DNA from: Euonymus europaeus
Lineage: Eukaryota; Streptophyta; Magnoliopsida; Celastrales; Celastraceae
Assembly (NCBI GenBank): GCA_963580455.1
Contig: OY756969.1
Span: 16,836,760-16,900,759 of the forward strand
Length of the DNA: 64,000 nt
Reading direction: 5' to 3'
Every line of letters starts with the position of its first letter. The first letter of the stretch is position 1. Below are positions 22,539-37,319 of the stretch, one piece after another. The position numbers were made by a program, and so were the translations under genes. The notes under the pieces are model-generated. The model did not search any database. It was not told the origin of the DNA and worked only from the letters and a program-made list of their open reading frames with translations.

Positions 22539-23024
22539 CCCTTCCTTACTACCACTAATGCTTTGATCAACTGCAAAAGTGGAAGGCTCAAGATTACTTT
22601 TGGCAATATGACTTTTGTGATGAATGTCTTCACTGCTTGCAAGATGCTTAATGATTATGATGATTCAGAACTGCAAGCAGTAGATTGGGTTCAGAGTTTT
22701 ATCCCATCAGATATATACTATATTCTTGACTCTAAGAGTATCTATGAGGATGAATATCCCAAAAAATTTGACAGAATGGGTCCCTTCCTTGCTACCACTA
22801 ATGCTTTGATCAACTGCAAAAGTGGAATGCTCAAGATTACTTTTGGCAATATGACTTTTGAGATGAATGTCTTCACTGCTTGCAAGATGCTTAATGATTG
22901 TGATGATTCAGAACTGCAAGCAGTAGATTGGGTTCAGAGTTTTAGCCCATCAGATATATAATATATTCTTGACTCTGATAGTATCTATGAGGATGGATAT
23001 CCCAAGAAATTTGACACAATGGAT
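22539..23024 (+). repeat. 243-bp in-frame tandem duplication in the Athila/Tat spacer
   Basis: Copies 22539-22781 and 22782-23024 have a 243-bp period (81 codons). Both read FGNMTF.MNVFTACKMLND and SELQAVDWVQSF. The copies differ at scattered positions. The period is a multiple of three, so the frame is preserved. Confidence 0.92.
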
Positions 23025-23895
23025 GATTCAAAAGATGACTTGGATGATCTTGTTCCTAACACATTATTGGATGAGCTTTCTGATATTTATGATTCGGCTG
23101 AGTTGGAGGATGTGAGCCATAGTGGTAGATGGCAGGGTCCTAATTTTGAGATTCTTGATCCACCCGAGGAGATGAAGCCATCCATTGAGGAGACTCCTCC
23201 TCCTACTCTTGAACTGAAAAATCTCCCTAATGATTTGAAGTATATTTTCCTTGGTCCAGAAGAGGTTGCATTCCCTGTTTTCATTTCCTTTCGGCTCACT
23301 CATGAGCAAGAAATTAGCTTGATAGCGGTTTTACAAAACCATAAATGAGTTATTGGCTGGACCATTGCAGACATCAAGGGTATGAACCCTAATATTTGTA
23401 CTCAAAGCATTTTTCTCGAGTGAGATCCTACACCAGTGAGAGATACACAAAGGAGAGTCAACCCTATCATGAAGAAAGTGGTGAAGAATGAGGCTTTGAA
23501 GCTATGAGCAGTTGGAATCATTTATCTTACCTCCAACAGTAAGTGGGTGAGTCCCACACGGGTAGTTCCTAAGAAATATGGTTTAATTGTCATTGAAAAT
23601 GCTTCAAGTGATTTAATCCCTACTAGGAAAGTGACCGGGTGCCGCATGTGCATTGACTATAGAAAACTGAATTCGGTTATTCTCAAAGACCATTTCCCAT
23701 TGCTCTTCCTTGACCAAATTTTGGAAAAAGTTCATGAAAATGAGTTTTATTGCTTTTTAGATGGTCTTTCTGGTTATTATCAAATTTCCATATATCCAAA
23801 AGACCAGGAGAAGACCACTTTCACCTGTCCTTTTGGCACATTTGCCTTTAGGAGGATGCCATTTGGCTTATGTAATGCCCATGCCACATTTCGAC
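23019..23895 (+). pseudogene. Athila/Tat reverse transcriptase, N-terminal half
   Basis: 23019-23348 is the acidic linker before RT (PTLELKNLPNDLKYIFLG is a clade hallmark). After several stops, 23547-23895 reads GCRMCIDYRKLNSVILKDHF, FYCFLDGLSGYYQISI and FGTFAFRRMPFGLCNAHATF, the RT fingers and palm. It is cut at 23895 by the solo LTR. Confidence 0.9.
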
Positions 23896-26047
23896 TGTGA
23901 CGCCCCGATCCCCGGGACGCCAGGTGCCCTCTCTGACACCGTCCTAGGTCACTAGTGTGAACATCCGGGATCAACCGGAAATCCGGCGGCACCTCCCCGT
24001 ATATCGGAGAGTGCCCACCTGCATCAGAAACGCAGCAACAACAACATCACACTAGCAACCTAGCAAACATAGGCCTCGGGTCTCAACCACATGCAATCCT
24101 GACCCTAGGCCTCAGGCCATCCACTACCAGCATGCACAAACTGATGGCATCACATATAAATCAACACACAGATTTATAACACATCAAATATAACCATCTA
24201 TCAACATATACATCCACATACAAGAACCACCGTGCCAAATGGTTATATTCTCTCAACATAGATATACTACGTACACCCACATGCATAGAGTATATCTCTA
24301 GCATCCTATTCTATCCAGGGCCATCCATGTCATGACCTGCTCACCGATCCGCAACACCAGCACCCGTACCAGTGTCTCCTGTGGAAGGAAGAAAGTAAAG
24401 GAGTGAGCTAGAAGCTCAGTAGGGTATGAAGTAAACATCAATATAGGTAGAACCAAAAGGAAGCAATGCATCAATATGTAACTACCACATGAACGTATAC
24501 TCAACAAGTTCACATCAACATTTACCCGGATAACCCTTTCGGAGCATAACAACCACAATATCATTGCAACTCAATGAAATATTGCACGGGAGCAAGCTCA
24601 CCACAACCAACCAACCACTCCTAGGATCATCCGGTTGCGTGAACCTATCACGCCCGCACCCCACAAGGAAAGTCACTCTTGACCTCACCCCTAGTGCGTT
24701 ACCCCACATGAGGTTCACGTGACTTGGTGATAACAACCTTCACCTTGCCATCCTCCCATGTGGCTTTCAAGTAACCTAAAGGTTCCCGAGTCCATATCCG
24801 AGTCCCCCATGCATCTCTAATGCATTGTGTGACATGTCATGCCGAATCGATAAGTATATATAAATACCCTATATACTTTACATAACTACCATGATGCATG
24901 AATGAAGGCTCACAACGTGTCCGTAAATGACGGAGCACTAATTCGGGTCATGCAACATTCAACATCAAACCATGATCCACACAAGGCTCGTTTCCCCTTA
25001 GAAGCAATTAAGGCGGAAACTCAAATAATGGTGACCAATGAAGAATCGAAACGCTATTTAGGCAACAATAACGAATGATAGAAAGAAAGGTTGGAAATCC
25101 CCTACCTCGTGTCGAGTAAATTACCACAATTTCCCAAATTTCGTTCCTAGGGTTTCGGTTTGCCCAAACCTACAATGTGGCATAACCGAACCCTCACAAG
25201 CATCAATAAACAACCAACAACCCATATAAACATCAATTTAATCCATAAATTCGAAATTACTCACCTTCTCTCTCTAGAAATTTCTCCAAAATCCTCCAAA
25301 CTCAACCTAAGCTCAACTCTACTCCAAATCACAAACCAATCTACATAAACATCCAAAATCAACCTATAAACAACATATCTAAAGCATAGCACTCAACTCT
25401 TCAAGAATCTAGCAAATCTAGAAAAACCTAGAATTTACAAAAACTATGAAAAACTTACCAAATCACTTGAATCAACCTTGAATCTTCCTTATTTGGCTTC
25501 AAGAATCATCAATCCACCATCTCCAAGTCAATCTCTTGCCAAAACCTCCTTCTCTCTCTTCTTCTCTCTCACTTTCTCTCTCTAGTCGGGTGTTTCCAAT
25601 TGTTGGAATGCCCAGAAATGTCTGAAATAAGCTTAAAAACTGATTTCCCGATAGCCGTCCGGACGCCCAAATCATCCGTCCGGACGGATTACTGTTCCCA
25701 TAACCCACTGTCCTCACTCTAGGCAAATCCGTCCGGACGGCCATTTATCCGTCCGGACGGATCACTGTTCACAGAACCCACTGTCCTCACTCTAGGCAAA
25801 TCCGTCCGGACGGCCATTTATCCGTCCGGACGGATTACTGTTCACAGAACCCAGTTTTTTCTCAAATTTATTTTCTGGCTCGGTCTAAGCTTCGATTTGA
25901 TATTTTATGGGCCCGAAACAGACATGTATACACAAAGTTATGGCCCATTTATCGAACCTAACTCAAAACCATTTTTCTATGATTCCGTACCTCATGGATC
26001 ATCCGTATTTCGACTCAAAACTAAAATTTTTGGGTCGGGGTTTCACA
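23896..26047 (-). mobile_element. Solo LTR of a Tekay-like gypsy element (2,152 bp, minus orientation)
   Basis: Plus-strand ends are TGTGACGCCCCG and GGGTCGGGGTTTCACA. A perfect 5-bp duplication TCGAC lies at 23891-23895 and 26048-26052. It is the reverse-oriented sister of the solo LTR at 10330-12501, sharing the Tekay-type blocks and CCGTCCGGACGG palindromes (25650-25840). A 73-bp tandem duplication in U3 (25706-25851) doubles the palindrome pair. It interrupts the Athila/Tat RT. Confidence 0.95.
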
Positions 26048-26052
26048 TCGAC

Positions 26053-26825
26053 GTTGCATGATGAGCATTTTTTCCCGACATGCTTGAGGACATGTGTGAA
26101 GTTTTCATAGATGATTTTTCTGTGTTTGGATACTCCTTTGATGTATGCTTGAAAAATCTAAATGTTGTGTTGACTATATGTGAAGAAAAGAATTTGTTGC
26201 TTAATTGGGAAAAATGTCAATTTATGGTGACTAGTGGGTTGGTGCTTGGACATTTATTGTCAAAACGTGGTATAGAGGTCGATAGGGCTAAGATAGAATT
26301 GATTTCTCAAATACTTATTCCTAGGACTGTGAAGGATATTCGCACTTTTCTTGGTCATGCTGGCTTTTACAGACATTTTATTCAAGGTTTTAGTGCTATC
26401 ACCAAACCATTGTGTGCTTTATTGCAAAATGATACTGAATTTCTTTGGTATGATGAATGTCAATTTGCTTTTCAGACTCTAAAGAAATACTTGACAGTTG
26501 CTCCTATCATGCAATCTCCTATGTGGGATTTACAATTTAGGCATATGACCGATGCTAGTGATTATGGTCTAGGTGTTGTTTTAGGTCAGTGTAATGATGG
26601 TAAACTTTATGTGATTATTTATGTAATTAAAATATTGAATGATGCATAGAAAAATTACATCACCATTGAAAATGAATTGCTTGCTGTTGTGTTTGCTTTA
26701 GATAAATTTCGTTCTTATATCATTGGTTCTTCTGTCACCATTTTCACTGACCACTCTGCTTTGAAGTATTTGTTGCAAAAGAAAGATGTTAAACCCAGGT
26801 TGATACGATGGATCTTGTTACTTCA
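26053..26825 (+). pseudogene. Athila/Tat RT C-terminal half and RNase H
   Basis: CEVFIDDFSVFG carries the catalytic RT dyad. It is followed by GHLLSKRGIEVDRAKIELIS, FLGHAGFYRHFIQGFSAITKPLCALL, and RNase H motifs MTDASDYGLGVVLGQ (Asp), [15 protein letters not shown] (Glu) and [12 protein letters not shown] (Asp). A TAG at 26647-26649 breaks the frame. The 13-kb element interrupts it after ILLLH. Confidence 0.9.
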
Positions 26826-28820
26826 TGTAACACCCCGTCCCACGAAACCCTAATTCATGGGATCGTAGTCCAGAACACTACCTCTTTTATATCCCTATCC
26901 ATCAGAACCACCTAATTCTATGTATCTACATAGAAACCTATTTACTGCTAGTGTAAAATTAAATACTTTAACTAAATAAACATAGTAAATAACTCAATTT
27001 AATCATCCTAATTTCAATGATCATTTAACTCTAATAATTCCATGACTGTAATTAAAGTAAGGAGGTACAATACATACGTCTTGATCTTGTTTTTCGAACT
27101 TTTGTTCATTCAAAATAATTTGAATACCAGAAATAATCAATAAACCTAAATAAAACTATTAATCTTATCATGAACTAACAAAACCTAACTCCAGCACATG
27201 AGCATCCTTCCCATGGATCCGCAGTCACACCATCAACAACTAGGTTAGCTTAATTATCAAGAATTCAGTAGCTGTATTACGGAACACAGTGAGCTAAAAC
27301 CCAGCAAGTAATACTTATGCATGAATGCACGTGAACATTATTTTTATAAAACAATCAGCCATTTAAATTTTTTTTCTTATACTTGGGCCCTTAACCTAGG
27401 TAGACTGCTACAAAGCAACCAGTCGTGATTTTTCTTTAATTAAGTATTCTACCAAAGAACACTTTCTAGTCAAAATGATTTCTATTTTCATTTCCATTTC
27501 CAATAAACCTCAACCTTAACCTTTTAGTACACCATCCTTGTAGCAGTTGTACAAGGTTCGTAAAAACATTCTCTCATTAAATTGAAAATTTTCATTTTCA
27601 TGTAATGCAATACATTGTGCTTATGAACAACATTTAATACCTTAGTAAATCATACATTCGAGTCATTTCTCATAATATTAAAACTGTCATCATATCAATC
27701 TCATCACCATGTTCTATTCAAGCACATAACATTACACATTCAATCTATAGAGAAATACAACAACAGTTTTGTCGTCCAATCACGGAAACCAAACAACACA
27801 TTCAATACAACTATAACATCAATAAATCATTTATATCATAATTTACATATAACCCATCATAGAATTTCGATCAAATATGTATCAATAATCAAACCATTTA
27901 CACAGCCAATAAAACATACATTTCATAAATTGCATTGATCCGTAATATAGTTGAGTATTATTTACTGTCATGTGTTCCCGTAAATATCGATATCTCAAAT
28001 ATAATGTCGATTCCTGAAACCCATGATAACATCCACATCTATTAATTTATATTATCTTTAACTAATTCTTTTTTATAAATAAATTAAACTTTATTTAATT
28101 GTGGTATCCAACTGGGTCAAATTGACCCGATTACAGCCTCTATATTCTCGGGTTAACAAACCCAAACTTACTGGTTCCAAGGATTGAAGACGGGTCGCCG
28201 TCGGGATAGGCGTAGTGGCGACCACGACTAACTTAGGGATGTAGAGGGCAGTCTGGCGAGTTGATCGGTGGTTTTACTTACCTAAAGGATGGCCGAAAAA
28301 TGGCGAATCGTCATTCTAAAGAGCCGGTACCCATACCGTTCTTCCCCTATGTTGACCGGCCTCCCAGCCTCCATTAGATCTGAAAATTGTACCGCTGAGA
28401 TCATTGTCCTTCTATCATCATTTCGCTACCTTCAACGTCGCGAGACGTTGCTGTTGCCAAAAAATGGCCTTCCGTCATTGCCTTCTCTGTCGTGCCGTTG
28501 GCCTAAGGTTATCTCGACTTCCGTGCTTTTATATTTAATTATTCTTGTAGCTGTTTTGACCTTTCTGCCCCTGAACTGATTTGCTTATTCCATAATTGCC
28601 TTAATGTTATTTACAAAATTGTCATCACCCATCTAGCCTTGATAAATTTATTTAATTTCTAAAATACTTATTACATCTAATTTCCTAATTTCTTAATGAA
28701 TTTATCTAAATTCTAATTATGGTGATCCTAGTGCCCATAATATTTAGCTTAAATTAAACACCTTGCCTTAATTACCTCTCATATATTTCGCCTAACTAAT
28801 TACAAATTCGGGATATTATA
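26826..28820 (-). repeat. LTR (3', left) of the 13-kb gypsy element
   Basis: 1,995 bp, aligned along its length with 32268-32662 plus 38632-39844. Ends are TGTAACACCCCGTCCC and GGGATATTATA (the other copy keeps TATTACA). Both LTRs carry an open frame near their sense start (28289-28579 and 39313-39660 on plus), which is expected for duplicated LTRs and not evidence of a gene. Confidence 0.87.
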
Positions 28821-30610
28821 GTCTCCCATCCTTATAAAAATTTCATCCTCGAAATTGTTTACCGTAATGGTTTCGACTATTTGACATTCAACACCTCACA
28901 CTGTAATCACATCACCTTTAAAACCAAGCACATAAATATCAAGATACCACAATATCAAGGAAACATGTTAACGCACACCTCCTTGAGACGTATTAAATTA
29001 ATAACTATTCGGGGTGTTACAATGCCCCTACCTTTTAAAATTTCTTCATCAAAATTTCCCAACATCGAAGTATCAACCATATAATCGAGACTATCTAATC
29101 CATAAGATTTAATCCCATTATACTTAAGGTTGTTTTCATCGTTAATCCATCTAAAATATAATTTAAACAATAATCACTCTTTCAATTCTCTAATTTTATT
29201 ATGGCTAGTAATGCTATGGGTTCTTATCTAGATAATTTTAACACTTAGATTTATCCTATTTCATTTCATATGTTTTCCTCATCCAACATTTATATTTCCT
29301 AGACATCTAAACATCACTAGCATATTCCTTCATCGACTATCATATGTCTCACCAAGACTCCTTGCATGTTCTTTCGATAAACATAACAACTTCATATAAT
29401 CATTAACTAATTAATACTAACAATGAAACGCTTACTTCTATTACATGCTAAATATCACCTATCGAAGTATCGCCTCCTATACCTTATCGAGGAACTAAGT
29501 ATTCCACTAATATTATCCACCCATATTTATCAGTGATAACAATCATATTGTTGAACACAATTAAACATATCTCACCCTGTATGCATACATCCACACTAGA
29601 AATATATATTATTATCAATATTAAACCCCCCCTTTTTTTTAAACGTGCATACAGACTACTTCATGTACATTTACTTTATACTATTACCACATATTTCCTA
29701 GGTACATATATATACTCGAGACACACATATACGTGCCTTGGTAACAATTTTGCATTCCTGTTTAGATAATCATTCAAGTATAAATATATTCTCAACAATT
29801 CCTATAATAATTAATTAATTCCTATCATGAAACACTCACTTTTCGTTCGTATTAAAAATCTCACCACCCATGGTATTGACTCATACTCCTTATCCAAATA
29901 GTTAAGATTCTCCATTTAGGCATTTTGTACTTACCGTAACAACATTGATATACTCTAATGTTATTATGTACTTTTACTAATGTCTCTTTTACCCTAGATT
30001 CTTTTATAGTGCCAGTTAATTCATCTATGTTTTGAGGAGTTTCATATTCAATGTTGTGGATCGGCGTGAATTTATCTTTTTCGTAACTCATTTGATTTTG
30101 GATCGCCGTTCAGCCTAATGACTACTACTTTATATCGACTATAGATATATTTTCCATTTTGCATGCTTGTTCGTGATAACTTCCTCCTCAAATTAAATGC
30201 TCTAGATGAATATTAATCTTCATACTCTAGACTTATTATTATTACTACTACTACTCTAACTCTTAAGTTACAATTAATTATCATAGGTTTTGTTTAACGG
30301 GTTCATTATTTTTCTTCTTGTTGCCTTTCGTAGTCCCCAAGTAATATACTGTTGTTCTATTTCAGGTTTCAGGTCTCCTAATTACCAATTAAGAATACTC
30401 CTAATCTATCAACTTAAATAATTAATCCTATCATGTGATGTTTATTTTTACCCTCCATATCAACATTCGAATCTTGTTAACTACGCTAAGATATCACCTC
30501 CCGAAGTATCTTCCCATATATCCTATAATAACGCCGGGTTACTAATTTACTTCTCTATTATTCACTAGTAGTTATAATAATAATACTTACAACCATCAAC
30601 TTAGTTAAAA

Positions 30611-30612
<2 letters not shown>

Positions 30613-30641
<29 letters not shown>
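30613..30641. repeat. TA microsatellite
   Basis: Alternating TA run of about 29 bp inside the decayed 13-kb element. Confidence 0.9.
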
Positions 30642-30645
<4 letters not shown>

Positions 30646-31466
30646 TTACCATATCTTGCGATCGTTGTTGAACCACTTATCTCTAAATTCGATGCAATGC
30701 TACACCACTATTTTATTTTAACTTTAGACCCTCTCCAATCCAAGCAACAGAGTTTGTACTGTAGATGGAGTTATGCATATCAAGTAATTTATCTTACGTT
30801 CTATCGTTTTATCCTATCAATACTCCATATAGTGTATGTAATTCAACTAGCTATATTCATATCTCGACCCTATTCTCTCATACACAAACCAATCACAATA
30901 TCAACCCTATGTAGAATTATTAAACCGGTCAACTTCAAACCGCTTGAGATTACTTCCATTAATAACTAGCACCATCATAACTTTACTAATCCTCCAAGTC
31001 ATAAAAAAGAAAATTTTCTATCCCATCAACTATAATAAAACTATAAATATCAGTTCATAGACTCCAACCTTTAATTCACCATAGTTCATTTCTTATTATT
31101 TTCTTCCAAGTTAAGTACCATGATGCTACAATGACTTTGCATACACACACACATATACAAGAATTTTATTCATAAAACATCGATGTATACATATTTAGAG
31201 GCACGTATGCACAATTAGATCAATACCATGACAATATCAAGGTAAAATATACTGTACAATGCTTACTCTAACTCACATTTGACATTATATCACTATGTCA
31301 TTAATCCCTAAACATTATCACGCATGTGAATGATGTACATGTGAAGTAAGTCAAAGAAGGTGAATGATGTACATGTGAAGTAAGTCAAGTTCCACAATAT
31401 GTATATACACACACACATTAGTCCACGCATGCTCACAGTGCAAAGGTGGAGGAAAACAAGTATAAC

Positions 31467-31470
<4 letters not shown>

Positions 31471-31505
<35 letters not shown>

Positions 31506-31506
31506 C
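31471..31506. repeat. TA microsatellite
   Basis: Alternating TA run of about 30 bp inside the decayed 13-kb element. Confidence 0.9.
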
Positions 31507-34500
31507 TAAGCTTCTACACAGCAACTCATATATATAACACAAGGCATATATACTATGCACAATAATAACTAATCAAGTATCACAATTCTCCTGTTAATTA
31601 CCTACACACATTCACATAAGCTCTATACACATGGCACAATGAAACTTGTTAATACAATTCATGAAGTATAGCAACACCACCAAAAAATCTTATAAGTACT
31701 ATATTAGGTGTACATCTTATACAACTTTCAACTTGCTGCCACTTCATTAAGAGAACACATGCCCCACCACATCATATAGCATCCTCATTCAATTAAGTTA
31801 TGGTATAACAATACTCGTGACAAATTTTCTTTTGAATCAATAAAGATTTCTGTTTGGCTTTACATTACTAAATAAAATAAAATTTTTGAAATCAACAAAA
31901 GACAAAGTAAGTGAGCCCGACCCATTGAATTGTTTTCATATCCACCATACAATATTTTTGTTTGCCAACATATAACAATATTCTGGTTCTCCACATTGAC
32001 CCATCACAATTTCGCTTACTACTCATATATAATTCATATAATTATTTCATATTACACTAGTATAATTTAGTACATAGACCTATTTCAGGAGGAATATTCA
32101 AATAATTTAAACATTCATAGGAGAGTAATAAAAATTAAATTCAAATCACTTACTTGTTGATAGGCGTGCCGATCCATGATACTCATGTAACTTTGTTAAA
32201 CGTTCACTCATTATATATATCTTATTATTTAACTTATTTTAAAGAAGCGTTGTGCTCTGATACCAACTATAACACCCTGTCCCATGAAACCCTAATTCAT
32301 GAGCTCATAGTTCAGATGTTACCTATTTTACATCCCTATCCATTAGAACCACCTAATTCTATATATCTACATAGAAACCTATTTACTGCTAGTATAAAAT
32401 TAAATACTTTAACTAAATGAACTTAGTAAATAATTCAATTTAATCATCCTAATTTCAATGATCATTTAACAATCATAATTCCATGACTGTAATTAAAGTA
32501 AGGAGGTACAATACATACTTGTTGATCTTGTTTTTCGAACTTTTGTTCATTCATGAAAATTTGAATACGATAAATAATTAGTAAACCTAAATAGAATTAC
32601 TAATCTTATCATGAACTAACAAAACCTAACTCCAGCACATGAGCATCCTTCCCATGGATCCGTCGTAACATCTCGAGTCATGGGATATCGTACGCGATAG
32701 GGCAAAGCGATGTATGTGGTAGTTATTATGATTTTTATTGTATGCAATAATATCTGTTAAATAAGATTGAAATATTTTATTAAATTCTATGGGACAGTTA
32801 AAGATATTGGGCGCAAGGATTGTCGGAATTAGGGTTAAAATGAAATTCATATAAATTATTGGAAGTATAAAATTTAGTAGATGAATTAAAGGGCAGGATG
32901 GTAAATAGAATTAGGGGTGGAATGGTCAATTAATAAAAGAAATAAATAAATATATAAATACTAGCATGCAATACAAAAAACCCTAAAGTCTGTCTTATCG
33001 ACGATGATGGCGGAAGCGAAAAGCGACAACGAAATGTGGCGACAATGAAATGTGGCAAGACCGATGTCCGAGTGAGCGTCTCGACAGGGGGATTCGATGA
33101 CACCAGTTTCGGACGGAACGATAAGGAAATCAACTGTCAACGAAGGAGAGGAGGAGCGCGGGCCGCGAGGTTGAGGACGACGATTAGCCATCTTTCGGCC
33201 ACCATACAGGTATTTGGTACCACCGTTGTGATCACCGAATCACCAGCTACCGATTTCGACCAACCATGGGCTCCACCGCCCCTCCACCGGCGGTGACCCG
33301 TGACTACTAGGAACCGTGTTTGCTAGACCCACAAACAAGAACAACCAGGTCGAGCTAACACAGTTGGATTTTTTTAATTTAATTAATTAATAATTGATGT
33401 AATTAGTTGTTTTAAGTTAATTATATATAGATAATGGTTTTAATAAATAAGTTGAATAAAAGACAATTATGTTAATAAATGAATTAAACATTATGCGATT
33501 AATAAATAATCGTGTATGTCGTATGGATCTGTTAGACTTGTTAGGAGTGACCACCAGGTCGAGCTGTCTCGGTTAGATATTATTTTAATTAGTTAATTGT
33601 AATAAGTTAATTATATTAGGTTAATGATATTAATAAAATAAATTTATTAATAGATAATAGTATTAATAAATGAATTAAAGACTATGAGATTAATAAATAA
33701 TTGTGGGTATTGTATGGGTTTCAGGAACTCATCTTTGTAATTAAATTATCTAGATTATGGGAGCACATCGCTATAAGTAATATCCAACTGTAATACAGAA
33801 CACTATGATAAATGTTTGTTTATGTTATAACTGTGTAAAATATATTGTTGACTGCATTGATTGGTTGTTTATGAATTGTAATACAATATGATGATGCAAC
33901 TGTATTATGGAATACTATTATGGATGTTTGTTTATGTTATTTTTGAATGGAATGTGAGGTGAAATTATATTGTTTTGTTTATTGTTTACTCCGCATGAAA
34001 CATGACATATCATGACATACACAACCTGCACATAAAAGATCAAATGTTTTTACGGACCAGGTACTACTACTTCAGAGGGGGGTATATGTTGAGGTTATGT
34101 TGATTAGAAAATGAAAAAGTTTTATTGACTGAAAAATGTTCTTTGGTGGAACACTTAATTAAAGGAAAATGCCGACCGGTTGCTCTGTAGCAGTGTATCT
34201 AGGTTAGGGCCCAAGTACTAGAAAAGAATTTAAATGGTTGACTGCTCTTAAAAGAAATGGTTCACGTGCATTCATGCATATATATTACGTGTTGGGCCTT
34301 GGCTCACTATGTTCCGTGACGCAGATTATGATCGCTCATATGATTGTGCTGACCTAGAAGTTGATGGTGTCGCTGCAGATCCATGGTGATGATGTTCATG
34401 TGATAGAAGTAGGGTTGCATTTAACTTAAGTTATTGGATTTTGTGTTCGGGTAACTTGATTAAAGGGTGATACTATTTTTAAGTTATTTCTAGAAGTTGG

Positions 34501-34681
34501 ACGACCTAGTCATATTATTATTATTATATGAGAGACTTATTGATGTTTAAGTAGCATGTTGTTCAGCTTGGGGTGGTATAAATTATATACACCAGTAAAT
34601 GTGGTAAAAGTTAAAGTTTATAGAAGTAGCGTTCTGGTTTGTGGACCCGCAAAATTGGGTGTCATGAGTCGAGGCGTTACA

Positions 34682-37319
34682 GATGGTATCAGAGGAAAAT
34701 GATCATTTATAAATAAAATAATACTAGGGCATGTGTAACTGTCTGAAACTTATAGTAGAGTTACATGATCATCATGGATCAGCACGGCTATCAATATGTG
34801 AATGATTTAATGTAATTTTTATTGCTCTGTTATAAATATTTAATTATTTAGGTACTTCTCTTGGAATACGTATATGTACTGAAATACAATAATGTGATTG
34901 AGATAGTTATATGAGTGATGCATGCGTAGGAAGAGGAATTGTGATAGGTCGAGTTGGAGAATTGGTGTACTGTGAAAATTTTAAATGCCAAAATGTAAAA
35001 TATACGTATTCATGACCAAGTCTATGATTAATGGAATTAGAGAATATAGTATTTTTATGTATGGTTTGGTGATTAATTAAAAGAGTGATCAATGGTGTGA
35101 TAATAGTTTTAAGTTAGGCGTTTGTTGATTATCGATGTACAAAGCATGATATCGTATTTAGAGACAAATCAAATAATTTAGCTTAGCAATGTAAGTGTGA
35201 AGGTGATTGCGTCATCATGGAAACGATGGTAATAATATGTGATGGTATATAGTGATACACAATATCGTGCACATGAAAGGTGTGACACGATTATGTTGGA
35301 AGGAATATGACTTTACGATGTATCGAATTTAATTTCAAGGAAGTAATCGATATCTTATGTAAGGTTGATTGGTGATGGAATTTTTGTGAAATTGGAGATG
35401 AAGCTAGGAATTTAGTATTAAGAAACGAATTAAAGACCCGAGATATATAATCACATCATATTATATCGATATTGACACAATAGGTAGTAAGTGGTTAAAT
35501 AGAGATGATTAATTAAATATCCGTGAGTCAGAAAATATGATTGGACCTACAAAATATCAGTATTAGGACGATTTAAGGTAGCATGAGATAATAAGGGGGC
35601 GAAAAGTGAAATATTGGATTGATACATGATAAATTGTTTTGGGTCACGATGGTATTGATGAAGAATAGGCCAAAAGGTTATATAACATAGTACCCTGATA
35701 CTGACAAAGATATTTATAGCATCAACGATATTTCATACACCGACTTGGGCGAAGTCAAAATCCATCATGATCACATATATTAAAAATAACTTAATTAATA
35801 GAAGTACTTTTATTATCAATTACTTAACTATGAATGTGAAATTGTTTGCCTCTATGAGTGCACTTGTGTGGTGGAATATATGGAATCTAAAAATAATAAG
35901 TTGTGTGAATGTTTCTTTGGAATCATGTATTGGAATGAGGTGTAAAATTGTTTATTACGTTTTGCTTGAATATAGTATTTATTTTGATTATGCGTAGATG
36001 TTTCAAGACATACACACACACACACAAGGATGTTTAATGAATCGATTGTGTGAGTTATAAGATGTAGTTATTGGGAGTAAATATGACACTTAATTGAAGT
36101 ATACTGGTAAAGTGGAATGGTGGAGAACCCTGTAATTTATCTTCGGTGAGTTATTTATAGTGGGATAATTATATGTTTAACTGAGATTTTTTGGGGGAAA
36201 TAGTTAAAAATCTTCAATTGTATGTATAGTTTTGCGATATATGTATATTAGTGGGAATGAGCAGATGAACTGAAATACCTTAATTTTTGGTTAGTAAATA
36301 AGTTGCATGTACTATAGGAGGGAGTTATAGAAAATAACATCAAAAATATAGGACACCAAATTAAGGATGGATATGAGGGGGTATTGATAGCCAACAATTA
36401 TACAAATTGGCAGAAGGACATTTAGAATTAAATGAATCTAAGTGATGAATTTTATAGATAGATATTCTTGATTTTAGCACAATATATGAAACGGATGAAA
36501 AAAAAAAGAAGGGTTAGTGTAGACAATATATATTCCTAGTGTGTATGTAAGTATACATGTGAGGCATATTTAATTGAGTTCAATACTATGATTGTTATTA
36601 TAGAAAAATATGGGTGGATTATATAAGTGTGATGGAGTCCTTAGCTCCTCCGCAAGGTATATGAGACGATAATTCGATAAGTGATATTTTAGCATAGATT
36701 AAAAGTAAGCGTTTCATGGTGGGTGTAAGGTGTTAATTAATTAATTATTAGATGAATTAATTGTGTATATCTATATTGGAAAGCTTAATTAAATCGGTAT
36801 GTGAAATTATTTTGATAAAATAAATACATGTGCCTAAAATATACATATGTATATACATGCATATGGTAAATAAGTTAGCCAATCATAAATAATTGTATAA
36901 GGAGTAGTTTGTAGGTACTCAATAATAGCGATATCAACGAAACTAAACTATGCGTAGGGTATCAAAAGCACCATTGTGACACCCAACAAGATAGGAACGA
37001 CATAATTTGTGGATCAGCTAGTGCCCATAAAAATTATGAACTTGACGAAGGTGATAGTAAGTGCTAGGTTATACATGCATTTATATTCATGAATGAATTG
37101 TGATTAGTAAAGGTGAATGATAGTTTTAATTGCGAGAGTGCTATTCTAATGATTAAGTTAACAATTTAGTTGTAAATCTGTATTTGGTTATCCCATTTGT
37201 GTTTGTTATGTTGAAATCTTGTATTTCTGATTGGAATGTTGGTTGGAAATATTTGGAATTATAGAGATGTCTTTGTGATATGCGCATATTGTCTAGATTG
37301 GGTATAACAATTGGAATGT
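34682..37319 (+). other. Internal region of the nested relative
   Basis: AT-rich, no gag or pol domain recognised. Scattered stops in all frames; the longest frames are under 80 codons. Begins with the primer-binding site. Confidence 0.6.

Larger units (their letters stand above)
28821..32267 (-). other. Decayed internal region of the 13-kb element
   Basis: AT-rich, no coding domain recognised. A second LTR-end-like junction with polypurine sequence lies at about 29010-29060 (CGGGGTGTTACA followed by a pyrimidine run), hinting at an older fragment. TA microsatellites at 30613-30641 and 31471-31506. Segment 29420-29615 is an inverted copy of 36515-36725 in the nested relative. Confidence 0.6.

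Noticed and set aside
28289..28579. Conserved open frame (about 96-115 codons) also present at 39313-39660
   Set aside because: The two places are the paired LTRs of the same element, so similarity is by duplication; no known domain, and the frame contains hydrophobic low-value sequence.
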